In this document: piece by piece, positions 16,027-25,536 of the stretch | Numbering within the stretch: the first letter of the stretch is position 1 | Layout of the letters: every line of letters begins with the position of its first letter | Source: Virgibacillus halotolerans | GTDB taxonomy: Bacteria; Bacillota; Bacilli; Bacillales; Amphibacillaceae | Length of the DNA stretch: 64,000 bases | NCBI RefSeq assembly: GCF_016908515.1 | Contig: NZ_JAFBEA010000012.1 | Span: 62,001 to 126,000 of the forward strand | Reading direction: 5' to 3' | The notes under the pieces: model-generated | Databases searched by the model: none | Told to the model about the DNA's origin: nothing | What the model saw: only the letters and a program-made list of their open reading frames with translations | Made by a program: the position numbers and the translations under genes

Positions 16027-16398
16027 TTATGGAAGGATACCAAATGGTAAACGTCCAAATCCTAATACGATCGCAATAACTGCTGCGATAATTAATTGGA
16101 TTACAAAGCCCTTAATTGGTTCTTTGTGGCTCAATTTTACCCCAATCATTTCCATTGAAATAACTGCCCACAGACCGGCAACCATTTTTAAGATCACTTC
16201 GGGACCAAACCCGCCTGCATTCGGATAATAGTGCGTAAAGTATAACGTGATACCGGTATACAGAATAAATAAATAATCAAGACGTAGTATCATGTGAAGT
16301 ATTTTCCCAGGTTTCATTTTCCCTTGTTTATAAAACATAGAAACAAGAATAATCAGGATTAATGCAAGAACCCATGATGTAATGTGCATATGTGCCAA
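16027..16398 (-). CDS. yisL: YisL-family (DUF1516, UPF0344) membrane protein
   Basis: A 123-residue protein with four hydrophobic helices and an N-terminal MAHMHITSW typical of the YisL family. Function unknown. Its start codon is about 22 nt from a two-hairpin repeat. In B. subtilis yisL is also not far from addAB. Confidence 0.85.
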   Translation of the reverse strand: MAHMHITSWVLALILIILVSMFYKQGKMKPGKILHMILRLDYLFILYTGITLYFTHYYPNAGGFGPEVILKMVAGLWAVISMEMIGVKLSHKEPIKGFVIQLIIAAVIAIVLGFGRLPFGILP

Positions 16399-16419
16399 TT
16401 TAAAAAGCCTCCTCTTTTT

Positions 16420-16511
16420 TTAGAAATCTTGGTATACGCCAAGCTTTTAGGCGTATGCCTTAGTTGCTTATGTAGTAAGAAAGGAGTGATAGATACTTTC
16501 TTTACTGCCAA
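16420..16511 (-). repeat. Two-hairpin dispersed repeat, copy 5
   Basis: The first hairpin reads GGTATACGCC / GGCGTATGCC, which differs from GGCATTCGCC / GGCGAATGCC at matching positions in both arms. The second is AAGAAAG / CTTTCTT within GTAGT..ACTGC. It forms an inverted pair with copy 6 about 80 nt away. Confidence 0.82.
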
Positions 16512-16589
16512 ATAAGCTGTGTTAGCAATGTCCATTTTTAATGTTTACTAGACTATTGCCATCATAACATGTCACCTGTGAAAATTCAC

Positions 16590-16683
16590 TTGGCAGATAA
16601 GTAAATATAGAATTTTCTTATCCTGCATAAGTGCAACTAAGGCTTTTGCCATAATGGTTTGGCAAAAGCCTTAGTTTTCTAAA
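16590..16683 (+). repeat. Two-hairpin dispersed repeat, copy 6
   Basis: GGCTTTTGCC pairs perfectly with GGCAAAAGCC, again changed in both arms relative to other copies. The core CTGCATAAGTGCAACTAAGG is intact and the copy ends TTTTCTAA. It lies 87 nt before rocD. Confidence 0.82.
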
Positions 16684-16769
16684 CAAATCTTTGACATCTG
16701 AAAAGAAGCTAATTAGTCCAAAAACTGTTATAATTAAAAATGATTATTATTTTAATGTGGAGGGATAGC

Positions 16770-17966
16770 ATGGTACAAACAAGTCAAGAAATTATTGATC
16801 AAACACAGGAATATGGCGCAAAAAATTATCACCCGCTTCCTGTTGTGATAGCAAAGGCTGAAGGCGTTTGGGTGGAAGATCCTGAAGGGAATCGCTATAT
16901 GGATATGCTCAGCGCGTATTCAGCAGTAAACCAAGGACATCGTCATCCGAAGATCATTGGAGCATTAAAAGAACAAGCTGACCGAGTAACACTAACCTCA
17001 CGTGCGTTTCACAATGACCAATTGGGTCCATGGTTTGAAAAAATTTGTAAATTGACGAACAAAGAAGTGGCACTACCAATGAATACAGGTGCTGAAGCTG
17101 TAGAAACAGCTATAAAAACAGCTAGACGTTGGGCATATGATGTCAAAGGTGTCGCAGAAGACAAAGCTGAGATCATTGCTTGTAAAGGTAATTTCCATGG
17201 TAGAACGATGACAGCTGTTTCGCTTTCTTCAGAAGCGGAATACCAACGCGGATTCGGTCCCATGCTACCAGGTATCAAAATCATTCCTTACGGCGATATC
17301 GATGCATTAAAAGAAGCCATTAACGAAAACACAGCCGGATTCCTGTTTGAGCCAATCCAGGGCGAAGCTGGCATTAATATACCGCCTGAAGGCTTTCTAA
17401 AAGAGGCATATGATGTTTGTAAAGAGAATAATGTATTATACATTGCCGATGAGATTCAAGCAGGATTAGCTCGTACTGGTAAAATGTTTGCTTGTGATTG
17501 GGAAGACGTTACACCAGATGTTTTGATTCTTGGAAAAGCATTGGGTGGAGGCGTTATGCCGATTTCCTGTATTGTAGCAAACAAAGATATTCTTGGCGTA
17601 ATCACACCTGGTTCTCACGGTTCCACTTTTGGGGGAAATCCCTTGGCTTGCGCAGTGTCCACTGCTTCACTAAATGTGCTGGAAGATGAAAAACTTGCGG
17701 ATCGTGCATTGGAACTTGGTAATTACATGATGGGTCAATTGAAGACGATCGTAAATCCCAAAATTAAAGAGGTGCGTGGAAAAGGTTTGTTTATTGGTGT
17801 TGAATTAACAGAATCTGCCCGCCCCTATTGTGAATCATTGAAAGAAAAAGGATTATTATGTAAGGAAACACATGAAAATGTGATTCGTTTTGCCCCACCA
17901 CTGACTATCAGCAAAGAAGATTTGGATTGGGCAATTGATCATATCAAGGCTGTTTTACAAGCCTAA
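16770..17966 (+). CDS. rocD: Ornithine aminotransferase
   Basis: PLP-dependent class III aminotransferase (398 aa) that converts ornithine and 2-oxoglutarate to glutamate semialdehyde and glutamate in arginine catabolism. It shows [18 protein letters not shown] near residue 40, [12 protein letters not shown] near 105, the PLP-phosphate contact in [12 protein letters not shown] near 227, and the Schiff-base lysine in LGKALGGG near 255. The ATG at 16770 is chosen for its GTGGAGGG site; an upstream in-frame start lacks one. No other roc genes are adjacent. Confidence 0.95.
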   Translation: MVQTSQEIIDQTQEYGAKNYHPLPVVIAKAEGVWVEDPEGNRYMDMLSAYSAVNQGHRHPKIIGALKEQADRVTLTSRAFHNDQLGPWFEKICKLTNKEVALPMNTGAEAVETAIKTARRWAYDVKGVAEDKAEIIACKGNFHGRTMTAVSLSSEAEYQRGFGPMLPGIKIIPYGDIDALKEAINENTAGFLFEPIQGEAGINIPPEGFLKEAYDVCKENNVLYIADEIQAGLARTGKMFACDWEDVTPDVLILGKALGGGVMPISCIVANKDILGVITPGSHGSTFGGNPLACAVSTASLNVLEDEKLADRALELGNYMMGQLKTIVNPKIKEVRGKGLFIGVELTESARPYCESLKEKGLLCKETHENVIRFAPPLTISKEDLDWAIDHIKAVLQA

Positions 17967-17967
17967 T

Positions 17968-18007
17968 AAACATGGTGCTCTGATGCAAAGAGCACCATGT
18001 TATTTTT
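17968..18007 (+). terminator. Terminator of rocD
   Basis: A 13-bp stem (AACATGGTGCTCT and its partner) with a 7-nt loop, followed by ATTTTT. Confidence 0.92.
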
Positions 18008-18099
18008 CCTCCATCTTTTTTCACATATTGTTGGGTAATTTCCACCAATTATTTTTCAGTCGTAATACCCTCACCACCCCACCTTTTTGCTGATCTTTA

Positions 18100-18864
18100 C
18101 TATTTTCCAAGTAATAAAATAATCCCGCCGAGCATCGGAACAGCTACCATGGCTATTTTTAATACCAATGGATGCAGACGCGTTGTAAATTTAGCACCGA
18201 TATAAGAACCAATGATTGTTCCAATTACTACTTCTGCAAATAACTTAAAATCCAGAAAACCGACTGAATAATAGCCAAAACCTCCTACTAATGCAATCGG
18301 CATAATGACAAGCATTGTAGTTCCTGCAGATAACTGAATGGATAGGCCAAAAAAGACGAGCAAACCAATTTGAATAAATGGCGTAGAACCAATGCCGAAT
18401 ACGCCAGACAGGATACCGGTTACGATACCGACTCCACCAGCTGCCGCCCAGAATCTACCTTTCGATGATAGGTTCTTTTTTGCCATTGTTTGTGTGGAAA
18501 ACATACCAAATCCAATGGTTACACGAATCCAAAGTAAGATAGCGGATAGAATCAGCATGCCAGCGGTAAACCATTTTAGCTCATGCCCTGGAATAATATC
18601 CGCAATGTGTGAACCTAAAAAAGCACCAACCGCTCCAAACAAACCTGTTGCCAGGCCAACCTTTACCATCACATTTCTTTCTCTTAGATGACTGAGTGTA
18701 CCTGATAATGATGTAAATACCATTGCAGCTAATGATGTTCCAAGCGCTGTATGTATAGGAACATCAAATACTTCACTTAATACCGCAATTATAAAGCCAG
18801 AACCGCCTGCACCGATGAAACCAAGCAACAGTCCGATAACTAGCATCGTTAATAAAACGAGCAC
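18100..18864 (-). CDS. TauE/SafE-family sulfite or organosulfur exporter
   Basis: A 254-residue membrane protein with about eight hydrophobic segments arranged as two similar halves. The GFIGAGGSGF motif in the first helix and VFGIGSTPF in the second half are the repeated family motifs. TauE/SafE proteins export sulfite, sulfoacetate or related anions; the substrate here is not determinable. Divergent across about 360 nt from an FMN reductase, an association also seen in sulfonate use, but no sulfonate genes are present. Confidence 0.85.
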   Translation of the reverse strand: MLVLLTMLVIGLLLGFIGAGGSGFIIAVLSEVFDVPIHTALGTSLAAMVFTSLSGTLSHLRERNVMVKVGLATGLFGAVGAFLGSHIADIIPGHELKWFTAGMLILSAILLWIRVTIGFGMFSTQTMAKKNLSSKGRFWAAAGGVGIVTGILSGVFGIGSTPFIQIGLLVFFGLSIQLSAGTTMLVIMPIALVGGFGYYSVGFLDFKLFAEVVIGTIIGSYIGAKFTTRLHPLVLKIAMVAVPMLGGIILLLGK

Positions 18865-19224
18865 GATGAAAATCCCTTTCTATTTCTAAGATGATTTAAT
18901 AATTATATCATATGAATTTAAGAGAGACGGGTAGCAGCACTCAACATCCGGCGGGTTGTTGCACATTCCATTCAAACACAAGAAAATTAGTTGCATTAAA
19001 ATTTAGGATAAGATATCCTAGACTGATATAGGGTCCATTATCAAAGCCTAACTGTAAGTTTTGAGGTTCTGAGGTAGAATGATTTATCATGAAAAACCAT
19101 GAATCCGGTTGAAAAAATAACTGATATCAGCGAGGTAAGCCGTAATAATACACCATTGAATAAGGTGCCGTAACGGCGCCTTATTCAATGTCAAATACGA
19201 ATGATTATGTGAAAAGAGGTCGTA
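18865..19224. other. Divergent intergenic region, TauE exporter / FMN reductase
   Basis: About 360 bases with no convincing ORF. It holds a 7-bp palindrome (TAGGATA, AGA, TATCCTA at 19004-19020) which could be an operator, with TTGCAT 17 nt before TATCCT as a weak promoter over it, and the long hairpin listed at 19154. Confidence 0.45.
19154..19190 (+). promoter_or_regulatory. Long perfect hairpin before the FMN reductase gene
   Basis: A 16-bp stem (CATTGAATAAGGTGCC with its partner, one G-T) and a 5-nt loop GTAAC, lying 34 nt before the start codon. No T tract follows, so it is not a standard terminator. It could be an operator, an RNA structure in the leader, or a remnant repeat. Confidence 0.55.
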
Positions 19225-19770
19225 ATGATGAAACTTGTTGGGATATCGGGCGCACTTGCTGGTGACAAGACACCTTTAGCTGTAAACGACGTTTTGGTCG
19301 CAGCTCAACTGCTTGATTCAACCATACAAACAGAGTTAATTGACTTAAGAGACTATGAGATTGAATTTTCTGTTGGTGCCCCGTTAGGTGATTATAACGA
19401 TGATACTTGGGATGTTGTTAATAAAATTTTGTCTGCTGATTTTCTGGTATTCGGTACGCCGATTTATCAAGCATCCATTTCGGGAGCATTAAAAAACTTG
19501 TTAGATCTTTTTCCCGAATATGCCTTTAGATATAAAGTAACAGGCATTGTAGCAACAGGATTATCTAACAAACATTTTCTGGTACCAGAATATCAATTAA
19601 AGCCAATCCTTACTTATTTTAAGGGTTTAACCCCTACGAATAATGTCTTTATCCATAATGATTCCTTTAATGAAGAAAGTGATGAAATTATAGATAGTGA
19701 TGTTTCTAAGAGAATTAAAAAACTCGCCGAAGAAATGATCTATCTGCAACGGGGGATTAATAATAGATAA
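19225..19770 (+). CDS. NADPH-dependent FMN reductase
   Basis: A 181-residue flavodoxin-fold oxidoreductase of the NADPH_dep_FMN_red family. The N-terminal GISGALAGDKT loop binds FMN phosphate, and FGTPIYQASISGALKNLLD (about residues 75-93) is the conserved flavin/NADPH segment. Such enzymes supply reduced flavin to monooxygenases (for example SsuE with SsuD), but no monooxygenase is nearby. AGAGGTC precedes two adjacent ATG codons. Confidence 0.82.
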   Translation: MMKLVGISGALAGDKTPLAVNDVLVAAQLLDSTIQTELIDLRDYEIEFSVGAPLGDYNDDTWDVVNKILSADFLVFGTPIYQASISGALKNLLDLFPEYAFRYKVTGIVATGLSNKHFLVPEYQLKPILTYFKGLTPTNNVFIHNDSFNEESDEIIDSDVSKRIKKLAEEMIYLQRGINNR

Positions 19771-20023
19771 TTCCCCTAACCTTGTTTGGTCCAGTAAGGA
19801 AAGGGGCTTTATTCCTGGATCATTTTGGCATCGTAGCACGTTTCAGGAGTCTGCGCTAGCTCAACTCGCTAATTTTAACGAAAAAAACGTACAAGGCCCC
19901 TTCCAATCCGTTAGCCATTGATCATTCCTCATAATTACGACTGAATGAATTTTTCCTCCATTTTTTTTAGGCTCCCCAATCTAATTATTAACAAATAAAT
20001 AGCAACAAACTTTTTAAAGCAGC

Positions 20024-21682
20024 TTACGATTTCAATGCTGCAGCAACCGCCCGGCCAGCTTCTCTTCCGGAAAATAAACATCCACCTAGGAAAGTCCCTT
20101 CCAATGAGCGATAACCATGTACACCGCCACCGCCAAATCCGGCAACCTCCCCTGCTGCATATAAGCCTGGTACAGGATCACCTGTATCGTTGAGCACTTG
20201 CCCCGATAGATTGGTTTGCAGGCCGCCCAATGTTTTACGGCTGACAATATGCAATCGCACCGCAATCAGCGGTCCATTTTTAGGATCCAATATCTTGTGT
20301 GGGGGTGCTGTACGAATGAGCTTATCACCCAAATATTGACGGGCACCACGCAATGCAGTTACTTGCAGATCTTTGGTAAATTTATTATCCATCTCACGAT
20401 CTCGTGCGACAATTTGGCGTTCAACATGTTCCGTTCGAATGCGCTTTTCACCAATTAATTTATTCATGCCGATCACAAGATTATCGATATTATCGGCGAT
20501 AACAAAATCCCCACCCCTGTCCATAAATGCCTGTACAGGGCCAGGAGCACCAGGCAAGGCTCTTTTCAATACTTTCTTAATACTTTTTCCTGTTAGATCC
20601 GGATTTTGCTCGGATCCGGAAAGCGCAAACTCTTTTTCTATGATTTTTTGTGTCAATATAAACCAGGAATAATCGTACCCTGTTTTTTGAATCGCTTCTA
20701 GTGTACCAAGTGTATCAAAGCCGGGAAAATTGGGTGTTGAAAATCGGCGTCCCTCCGCATCCAGCCAGATTGAAGATGGCCCAGGCAAAATACGAATTCC
20801 ATGCTTATGCCATACCGGATTCCAGTTTTTTATCCCTTCTGTATAATGCCACATCCGGTCCCGATTGACGATCCGACCACCAGCATCTTCTGTAATAGCA
20901 AGCATTCGCCCATCAACATGTGTGGGCACACCTGTAATAATGTCCTTCGGTGGTTCGCCAAGCCAGTCAGGCCAGTTCGCCCGAATTAAATCATGGTTGG
21001 CACCGATGCCTCCACTAGTAACCATTACTGCTTCTGCCTGATACTCAAACGTATCAATGACATTTCTATTGCTTTCCTCCCCACGGGAAGCGGCACTTGG
21101 GGCTAACACTGCACCATGAACACCGTTAATGACACCATGATCATCAAGTAACTGGTCGACACGATGTCTTGGTAAATAAGTCACCACTCCATTCTTCATG
21201 TGCCCGCGAACACGCCGTTCAAACGGGGAGACGATTCCTGGACCTGTCCCCCAGACAATATGGAAACGTGGGACAGAGTTTCCGTGACCTTCAGCGAGAT
21301 ATCCACCACGTTCTGCCCAACCAACAACAGGGAAAAAACGTACCCCCATTTCATAAAGCCAAGCACGCTTCTCACCTGCTGCAAAATCTATATATGCTTC
21401 CGCCCATTTTTTACCCCAATAGTCTTCATCATCCTCTCTATCAAATCCTGCAGTACCTAACCAATCCTGCCATGCCAATGCTTTCGAATCTTTGATACCC
21501 ATCCGGCGCTGCTGGGGCGAATCTACTAAAAACAAACCACCAAAAGACCACCATGCCTGTCCACCTAATGACGCTTCGGGCTCTTGATCAAGCAGTAATA
21601 CTGTTTTCCCGGCATCCGCTATCTCAACCGTAGCCACAAGCCCAGCAAGACCGGCTCCAACTACGATTACATCAACATCCAT
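20024..21682 (-). CDS. FAD-binding dehydrogenase (fumarate reductase/KsdD-type flavoprotein)
   Basis: A 552-residue flavoprotein. The Rossmann motif VVGAGLAGLVA is at residues 7-17 with the adjoining LLLDQEP, and the GGQAWWSFGGLFL segment near residue 42 and AAGEVAGFGGGGVHGYRSLEG FAD-closing motif near 510 place it in the FAD_binding_2 family that includes 3-ketosteroid dehydrogenases and fumarate reductase-like enzymes. Substrate unknown. The ATG at 21682 has GAAGGGGG upstream; an earlier TTG has none. No partner subunits are adjacent. Confidence 0.8.
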   Translation of the reverse strand: MDVDVIVVGAGLAGLVATVEIADAGKTVLLLDQEPEASLGGQAWWSFGGLFLVDSPQQRRMGIKDSKALAWQDWLGTAGFDREDDEDYWGKKWAEAYIDFAAGEKRAWLYEMGVRFFPVVGWAERGGYLAEGHGNSVPRFHIVWGTGPGIVSPFERRVRGHMKNGVVTYLPRHRVDQLLDDHGVINGVHGAVLAPSAASRGEESNRNVIDTFEYQAEAVMVTSGGIGANHDLIRANWPDWLGEPPKDIITGVPTHVDGRMLAITEDAGGRIVNRDRMWHYTEGIKNWNPVWHKHGIRILPGPSSIWLDAEGRRFSTPNFPGFDTLGTLEAIQKTGYDYSWFILTQKIIEKEFALSGSEQNPDLTGKSIKKVLKRALPGAPGPVQAFMDRGGDFVIADNIDNLVIGMNKLIGEKRIRTEHVERQIVARDREMDNKFTKDLQVTALRGARQYLGDKLIRTAPPHKILDPKNGPLIAVRLHIVSRKTLGGLQTNLSGQVLNDTGDPVPGLYAAGEVAGFGGGGVHGYRSLEGTFLGGCLFSGREAGRAVAAALKS

Positions 21683-21756
21683 ACTTTTTCCCCCTTCGCA
21701 ACAATGCATTATTATCTTCAGTATATATTTCCTGAAATTTTCAGTCAATTAACAAC

Positions 21757-21795
21757 ACAAAAACAGCCAGCCTTCTCCAAAAAGAAAGCTGGCGC
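21757..21795 (-). terminator. Terminator of addBA
   Basis: On the minus strand GCCAGCTTTCT pairs with AGAAGGCTGGC (one G-T) and is followed by TGTTTTTG. Confidence 0.85.
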
Positions 21796-21804
21796 TTATG
21801 GTTA

Positions 21805-24800
21805 TTATTCTTTAGGTACATGAATCAACAGTGCCTTCGAGAAGAAATAAAGGTACGTTTCTTTAACAGGTTGTTTCCAGATTTGCTCGATCGCATAGCG
21901 ATACAATTCCATTTGTGTTTCATAACGTTTTATAAGTTTTTCTTTGACTTGGTCCGAGACATCCTCAGGAATCGCATCTGTTTTATAATCCAGAATGATC
22001 CATCCGTCGTCCTTCGGGATGAGGACGTCAATCACACCTTGGATGAGCACATTTTCTTCCACATCACTTTTCCAGGCGGCGTATACTTTGCTAGCCGGAA
22101 GTGTAAGGCTGAAGGGCACCTCGCGATATAATGTTGGTTTTTCCATCATCCATGTTGCGATATCTGTTGTGAAGAATTGTTCAATAGCGCTAATGTCGAT
22201 AATATCTGCTTCCTGGCTTGTAATTACTTCTTTATCTACCAAAGCCTCGAGCTGTTCTACAATTTCGGTACTTTCAAGCTGTTTGGTTAAAGGTAAATGT
22301 TGCATGACAGTATGCATTGCTGTCCCTTTTTCCGCAGCTGTAATTGTTTTTTCCTTTTGCATGAAGTTTGGTCTTTTTACAATTGGAGCTTGAAATGACT
22401 GGACGAGCTGGTTTGCACTGTAATCATCCTTCAGCTCACGTTGCCGTTTAATTTCGGTAACGGATTGCTTGGCACGGGAATGCGCTGCTTCTGCAAATGG
22501 ATATTGAAATGATAGGCGATCATCGACTGCTTTATCCAGCGCTTCATCCGATACTTCTACAGGCTGCCAGTTTTCAATGTTCTCTTGTAGTTGTCGATCC
22601 GTTTCTTCCGTGGACTCTTCCAAATTGGTCAAGGTGCTGCCATGGACAATCGAAATCTTCCACTGTGACGGGTCCAACTGAATCGCCTTTAAGACAGATG
22701 TACCAATGTCCTCTGATCGTAAAATATCGTTGTCCTTGTGACGCAACAATGCCGGTCCTACCCAGTCCAGATACGATTTGGAGTCCCCGCGGAAATGTGC
22801 CGGAAGTACCCAATCATCATGGTTGATGACTTTATGCCATTTTTCCTGTTTTTTCTCAAAAGACGGCACATTACCAACCATGACAAGCTTTTCCTTTGCC
22901 CGGGTTAATGCGACATAGAGCACACGCATCTCTTCTGCTAACAGTTCGCGTAACTTTTCTTGATTCAAGGCATGGTAAAATAACGTCGGGTAGGTGATCC
23001 TTTTTACTGGATCAATATATTTTGTCGCAAATCCAAAGTCTTTGTGTAATAAATATTTTTGCCTTAAATCCATTAAATTAAATTGTTTATCCATCGCACC
23101 TAAAATAACAACCGGGAATTCCAGGCCTTTGCTTTTATGAATGGTCATGATCCGTACGACATCTTCTTGTTCACTTAATGCTCTTGCCGAGCCAAGGTCA
23201 TCGCCTCGTTCTTCCATCCGTTCAATAAAGCGTAAAAAGCGGAACAAGCCACGGAAAGAAGTTGTTTCATAGCCGCGCGCGCGATCATAAAGCGCTCTTA
23301 GGTTAGCCTGACGTTGTCGTCCACCAGGCATACCACCAACAAAATCATAATAGCCGGTTTCCCGATAGATCGACCAAATTAAATCAGACAATGCACCTTG
23401 CCTGGCAGCCAAACGAAATTGCTTCAGCAATGCCAGAAAGCGGGTTACTTTCTCCGCAGTTGCGCCCGTGGTCTGCTGTTCAAATTTCCGTAATGCATCA
23501 TAATAGGTATGATATTGATCTGCCAGCCGAATAGCAGCTAACTCATCTTCATTCAAGCCTACGATTGGCGATTTTAAAACGGACGCTAAGGGAATATCCT
23601 GACGCGGATTATCGATCACCTTGAGCAAACTGATCATCACTTTAACTTCAATTGCTTCAAAGTAACCAGTTGAAAGCTCTGCATAGACAGGGATACCTTG
23701 CTTTTTCAGCTCGTCAACAATCGTTGGTGCCCATGTCATTGAACGCATCAATATGACAACATCCCGGTACTGCATATCGCGTTGTCCTTGTGCCGTTTTA
23801 TCAAACACCTGTAGTGCCTGCCCATCTTCCTTATGACCAATCCACGTTTTAATTTTATCTGCATATGCCCTTGCTTCCAACTGCGCCTTTTCCAGATCTT
23901 GGTAGTCCTCTTCCTGTTCTGACAGGTCTTCTTTTTCTTCTGGTGCCTCACGGTCAATAATTAACAGCTCCGGACAAGGATCGGAAAAAGCTTGTTCATC
24001 GTACATTTTATTTCCATAAATCAATTCAGCATTCGTGTCGTAATTAATCTCACCTAATGCTTCATCTAATATTTGCCGGAATATATAGTTGGCGCCTGTC
24101 AGGACATGCTCTCGGCTGCGGAAATTACTGGCTAGATCAATCCGTTTCCCTTGACTATCTGCCTCTCTATAACGCTTATACTTTTCAATGAACAGTGATG
24201 GTTCAGCATGCCGAAAACGATAAATGCTCTGCTTCACATCCCCGACCATGAACATATTTCCAGGCCCGGTTTGATCACTAATTAATTGTAAGATCGTTTC
24301 CTGTACCAGGTTTGTATCCTGGTATTCATCTACAAGCACTTCGCGAAATTGCTCTTGAAAATGCCGTGCAACACTGGATGGCTTTGGATCGTCCAAATCA
24401 GACGATTCATCCACCAGTAACGCCAGACAAAAATGTTCAAAATCAGAAAAGTCAACAATAGCCTTTTCTTTTTTATGTTCAGCAAATCGACTGCGGAATT
24501 GTTTTACCAGTCCTGTTAGATGCTTTATGACTGGTGCCAATTCACGCATGTCCGCTATATGTCCTGATAGATTCCGCTTAAACCAGCTATCCTTCATGCT
24601 ATTCCAGCGCTTCTTATAGCTATTCCTTAGTGCTTGCACCTTGGCTTTCTTATCCGGGTCACATTCCGTTTTTTTTCTGGATAAATTCACAAAAGAACTT
24701 GCGGTCATAAAGGATTGCAGGTCATCCCACGTATCTACATATTTACTTGCTTCTATCACATTGACATAATCAGCCTCAATTGCTTCCATATATTGTGAGG

Positions 24801-25536
24801 GACCATCACTATCCTCGGTCAATTCCCTGGCTAATTCCACTTCCTGTTTTACAGCTTCAAGCTGATTGATTACTTCTTGTTTAATAATCGTTAACCACGT
24901 TAATTCCGCTTCTACAAAGTTATCTGGTACTTCATACGTTTCTGCCAGCTGATCGAGCCACTTTTGCGGTGCAGGATTTTGCACCGCAAACGTATAGAGA
25001 TCAAGAATCAAGCTCTCGACTTCTACATCACTTCGATCGCTCGAAAATCGATCAACAACCGCGAAGAATCCTTGCTGTTCTTCCGCTTCCGCACCATACC
25101 ATTCTTCAAAAAGATCATCCATGACCTCTTGTTTGATTAAATCAATTTCCATATCATTGGCAATTCGAAATGCTGGATCAATGTCGAGTAAGTAGGCATA
25201 TTGCCTAATAACCTCCAAGCAAAAGGAATGTAACGTTGAAATGGAAGCACGTTGCAGTAATGATAGTTGTTTTTTCAAATGATTGGATGTTGGATCTTCA
25301 GCCAGTGCCTGCTCCAATGCCAAACCGACCCGGTTACGCATTTCTTGTGCAGATGCATTTGTAAAGGTAACGACAAGTAATCTATCAATATCTACAGGGT
25401 CTTCTTTGTTGATCAGCTTTTGAATAATCCGCTCGACTAACACGGCTGTTTTCCCTGATCCCGCTGCGGCAGCAACGAGTACGTCACTACCATCCGTATA
25501 GATTGCTTCCGCTTGTCCTTCCGTCCAGTTCACCAT
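21805..25536 (-). CDS. addA: ATP-dependent helicase/nuclease subunit AddA
   Basis: Large subunit (1243 aa) of the AddAB double-strand-break resection enzyme, the Bacillus counterpart of RecBCD. UvrD-type helicase motifs begin with Walker A AAAAGSGKTAVL near residue 20; VDEYQDTN is motif II near 405, GDVKQSIYRFR motif III near 435, and VRIMTIHKSKGLEF motif V near 820. The C-terminal RecB-type nuclease motif GVID..DYKTD is near residue 1180. Its start overlaps the addB stop (TAATG), so the two are coupled. Length is typical. Confidence 0.97.
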   Translation of the reverse strand: MVNWTEGQAEAIYTDGSDVLVAAAAGSGKTAVLVERIIQKLINKEDPVDIDRLLVVTFTNASAQEMRNRVGLALEQALAEDPTSNHLKKQLSLLQRASISTLHSFCLEVIRQYAYLLDIDPAFRIANDMEIDLIKQEVMDDLFEEWYGAEAEEQQGFFAVVDRFSSDRSDVEVESLILDLYTFAVQNPAPQKWLDQLAETYEVPDNFVEAELTWLTIIKQEVINQLEAVKQEVELARELTEDSDGPSQYMEAIEADYVNVIEASKYVDTWDDLQSFMTASSFVNLSRKKTECDPDKKAKVQALRNSYKKRWNSMKDSWFKRNLSGHIADMRELAPVIKHLTGLVKQFRSRFAEHKKEKAIVDFSDFEHFCLALLVDESSDLDDPKPSSVARHFQEQFREVLVDEYQDTNLVQETILQLISDQTGPGNMFMVGDVKQSIYRFRHAEPSLFIEKYKRYREADSQGKRIDLASNFRSREHVLTGANYIFRQILDEALGEINYDTNAELIYGNKMYDEQAFSDPCPELLIIDREAPEEKEDLSEQEEDYQDLEKAQLEARAYADKIKTWIGHKEDGQALQVFDKTAQGQRDMQYRDVVILMRSMTWAPTIVDELKKQGIPVYAELSTGYFEAIEVKVMISLLKVIDNPRQDIPLASVLKSPIVGLNEDELAAIRLADQYHTYYDALRKFEQQTTGATAEKVTRFLALLKQFRLAARQGALSDLIWSIYRETGYYDFVGGMPGGRQRQANLRALYDRARGYETTSFRGLFRFLRFIERMEERGDDLGSARALSEQEDVVRIMTIHKSKGLEFPVVILGAMDKQFNLMDLRQKYLLHKDFGFATKYIDPVKRITYPTLFYHALNQEKLRELLAEEMRVLYVALTRAKEKLVMVGNVPSFEKKQEKWHKVINHDDWVLPAHFRGDSKSYLDWVGPALLRHKDNDILRSEDIGTSVLKAIQLDPSQWKISIVHGSTLTNLEESTEETDRQLQENIENWQPVEVSDEALDKAVDDRLSFQYPFAEAAHSRAKQSVTEIKRQRELKDDYSANQLVQSFQAPIVKRPNFMQKEKTITAAEKGTAMHTVMQHLPLTKQLESTEIVEQLEALVDKEVITSQEADIIDISAIEQFFTTDIATWMMEKPTLYREVPFSLTLPASKVYAAWKSDVEENVLIQGVIDVLIPKDDGWIILDYKTDAIPEDVSDQVKEKLIKRYETQMELYRYAIEQIWKQPVKETYLYFFSKALLIHVPKE

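Noticed and set aside
22497-22826. ORFs antisense to addA and addB
   Set aside because: Shadow frames within two strongly supported nuclease genes.
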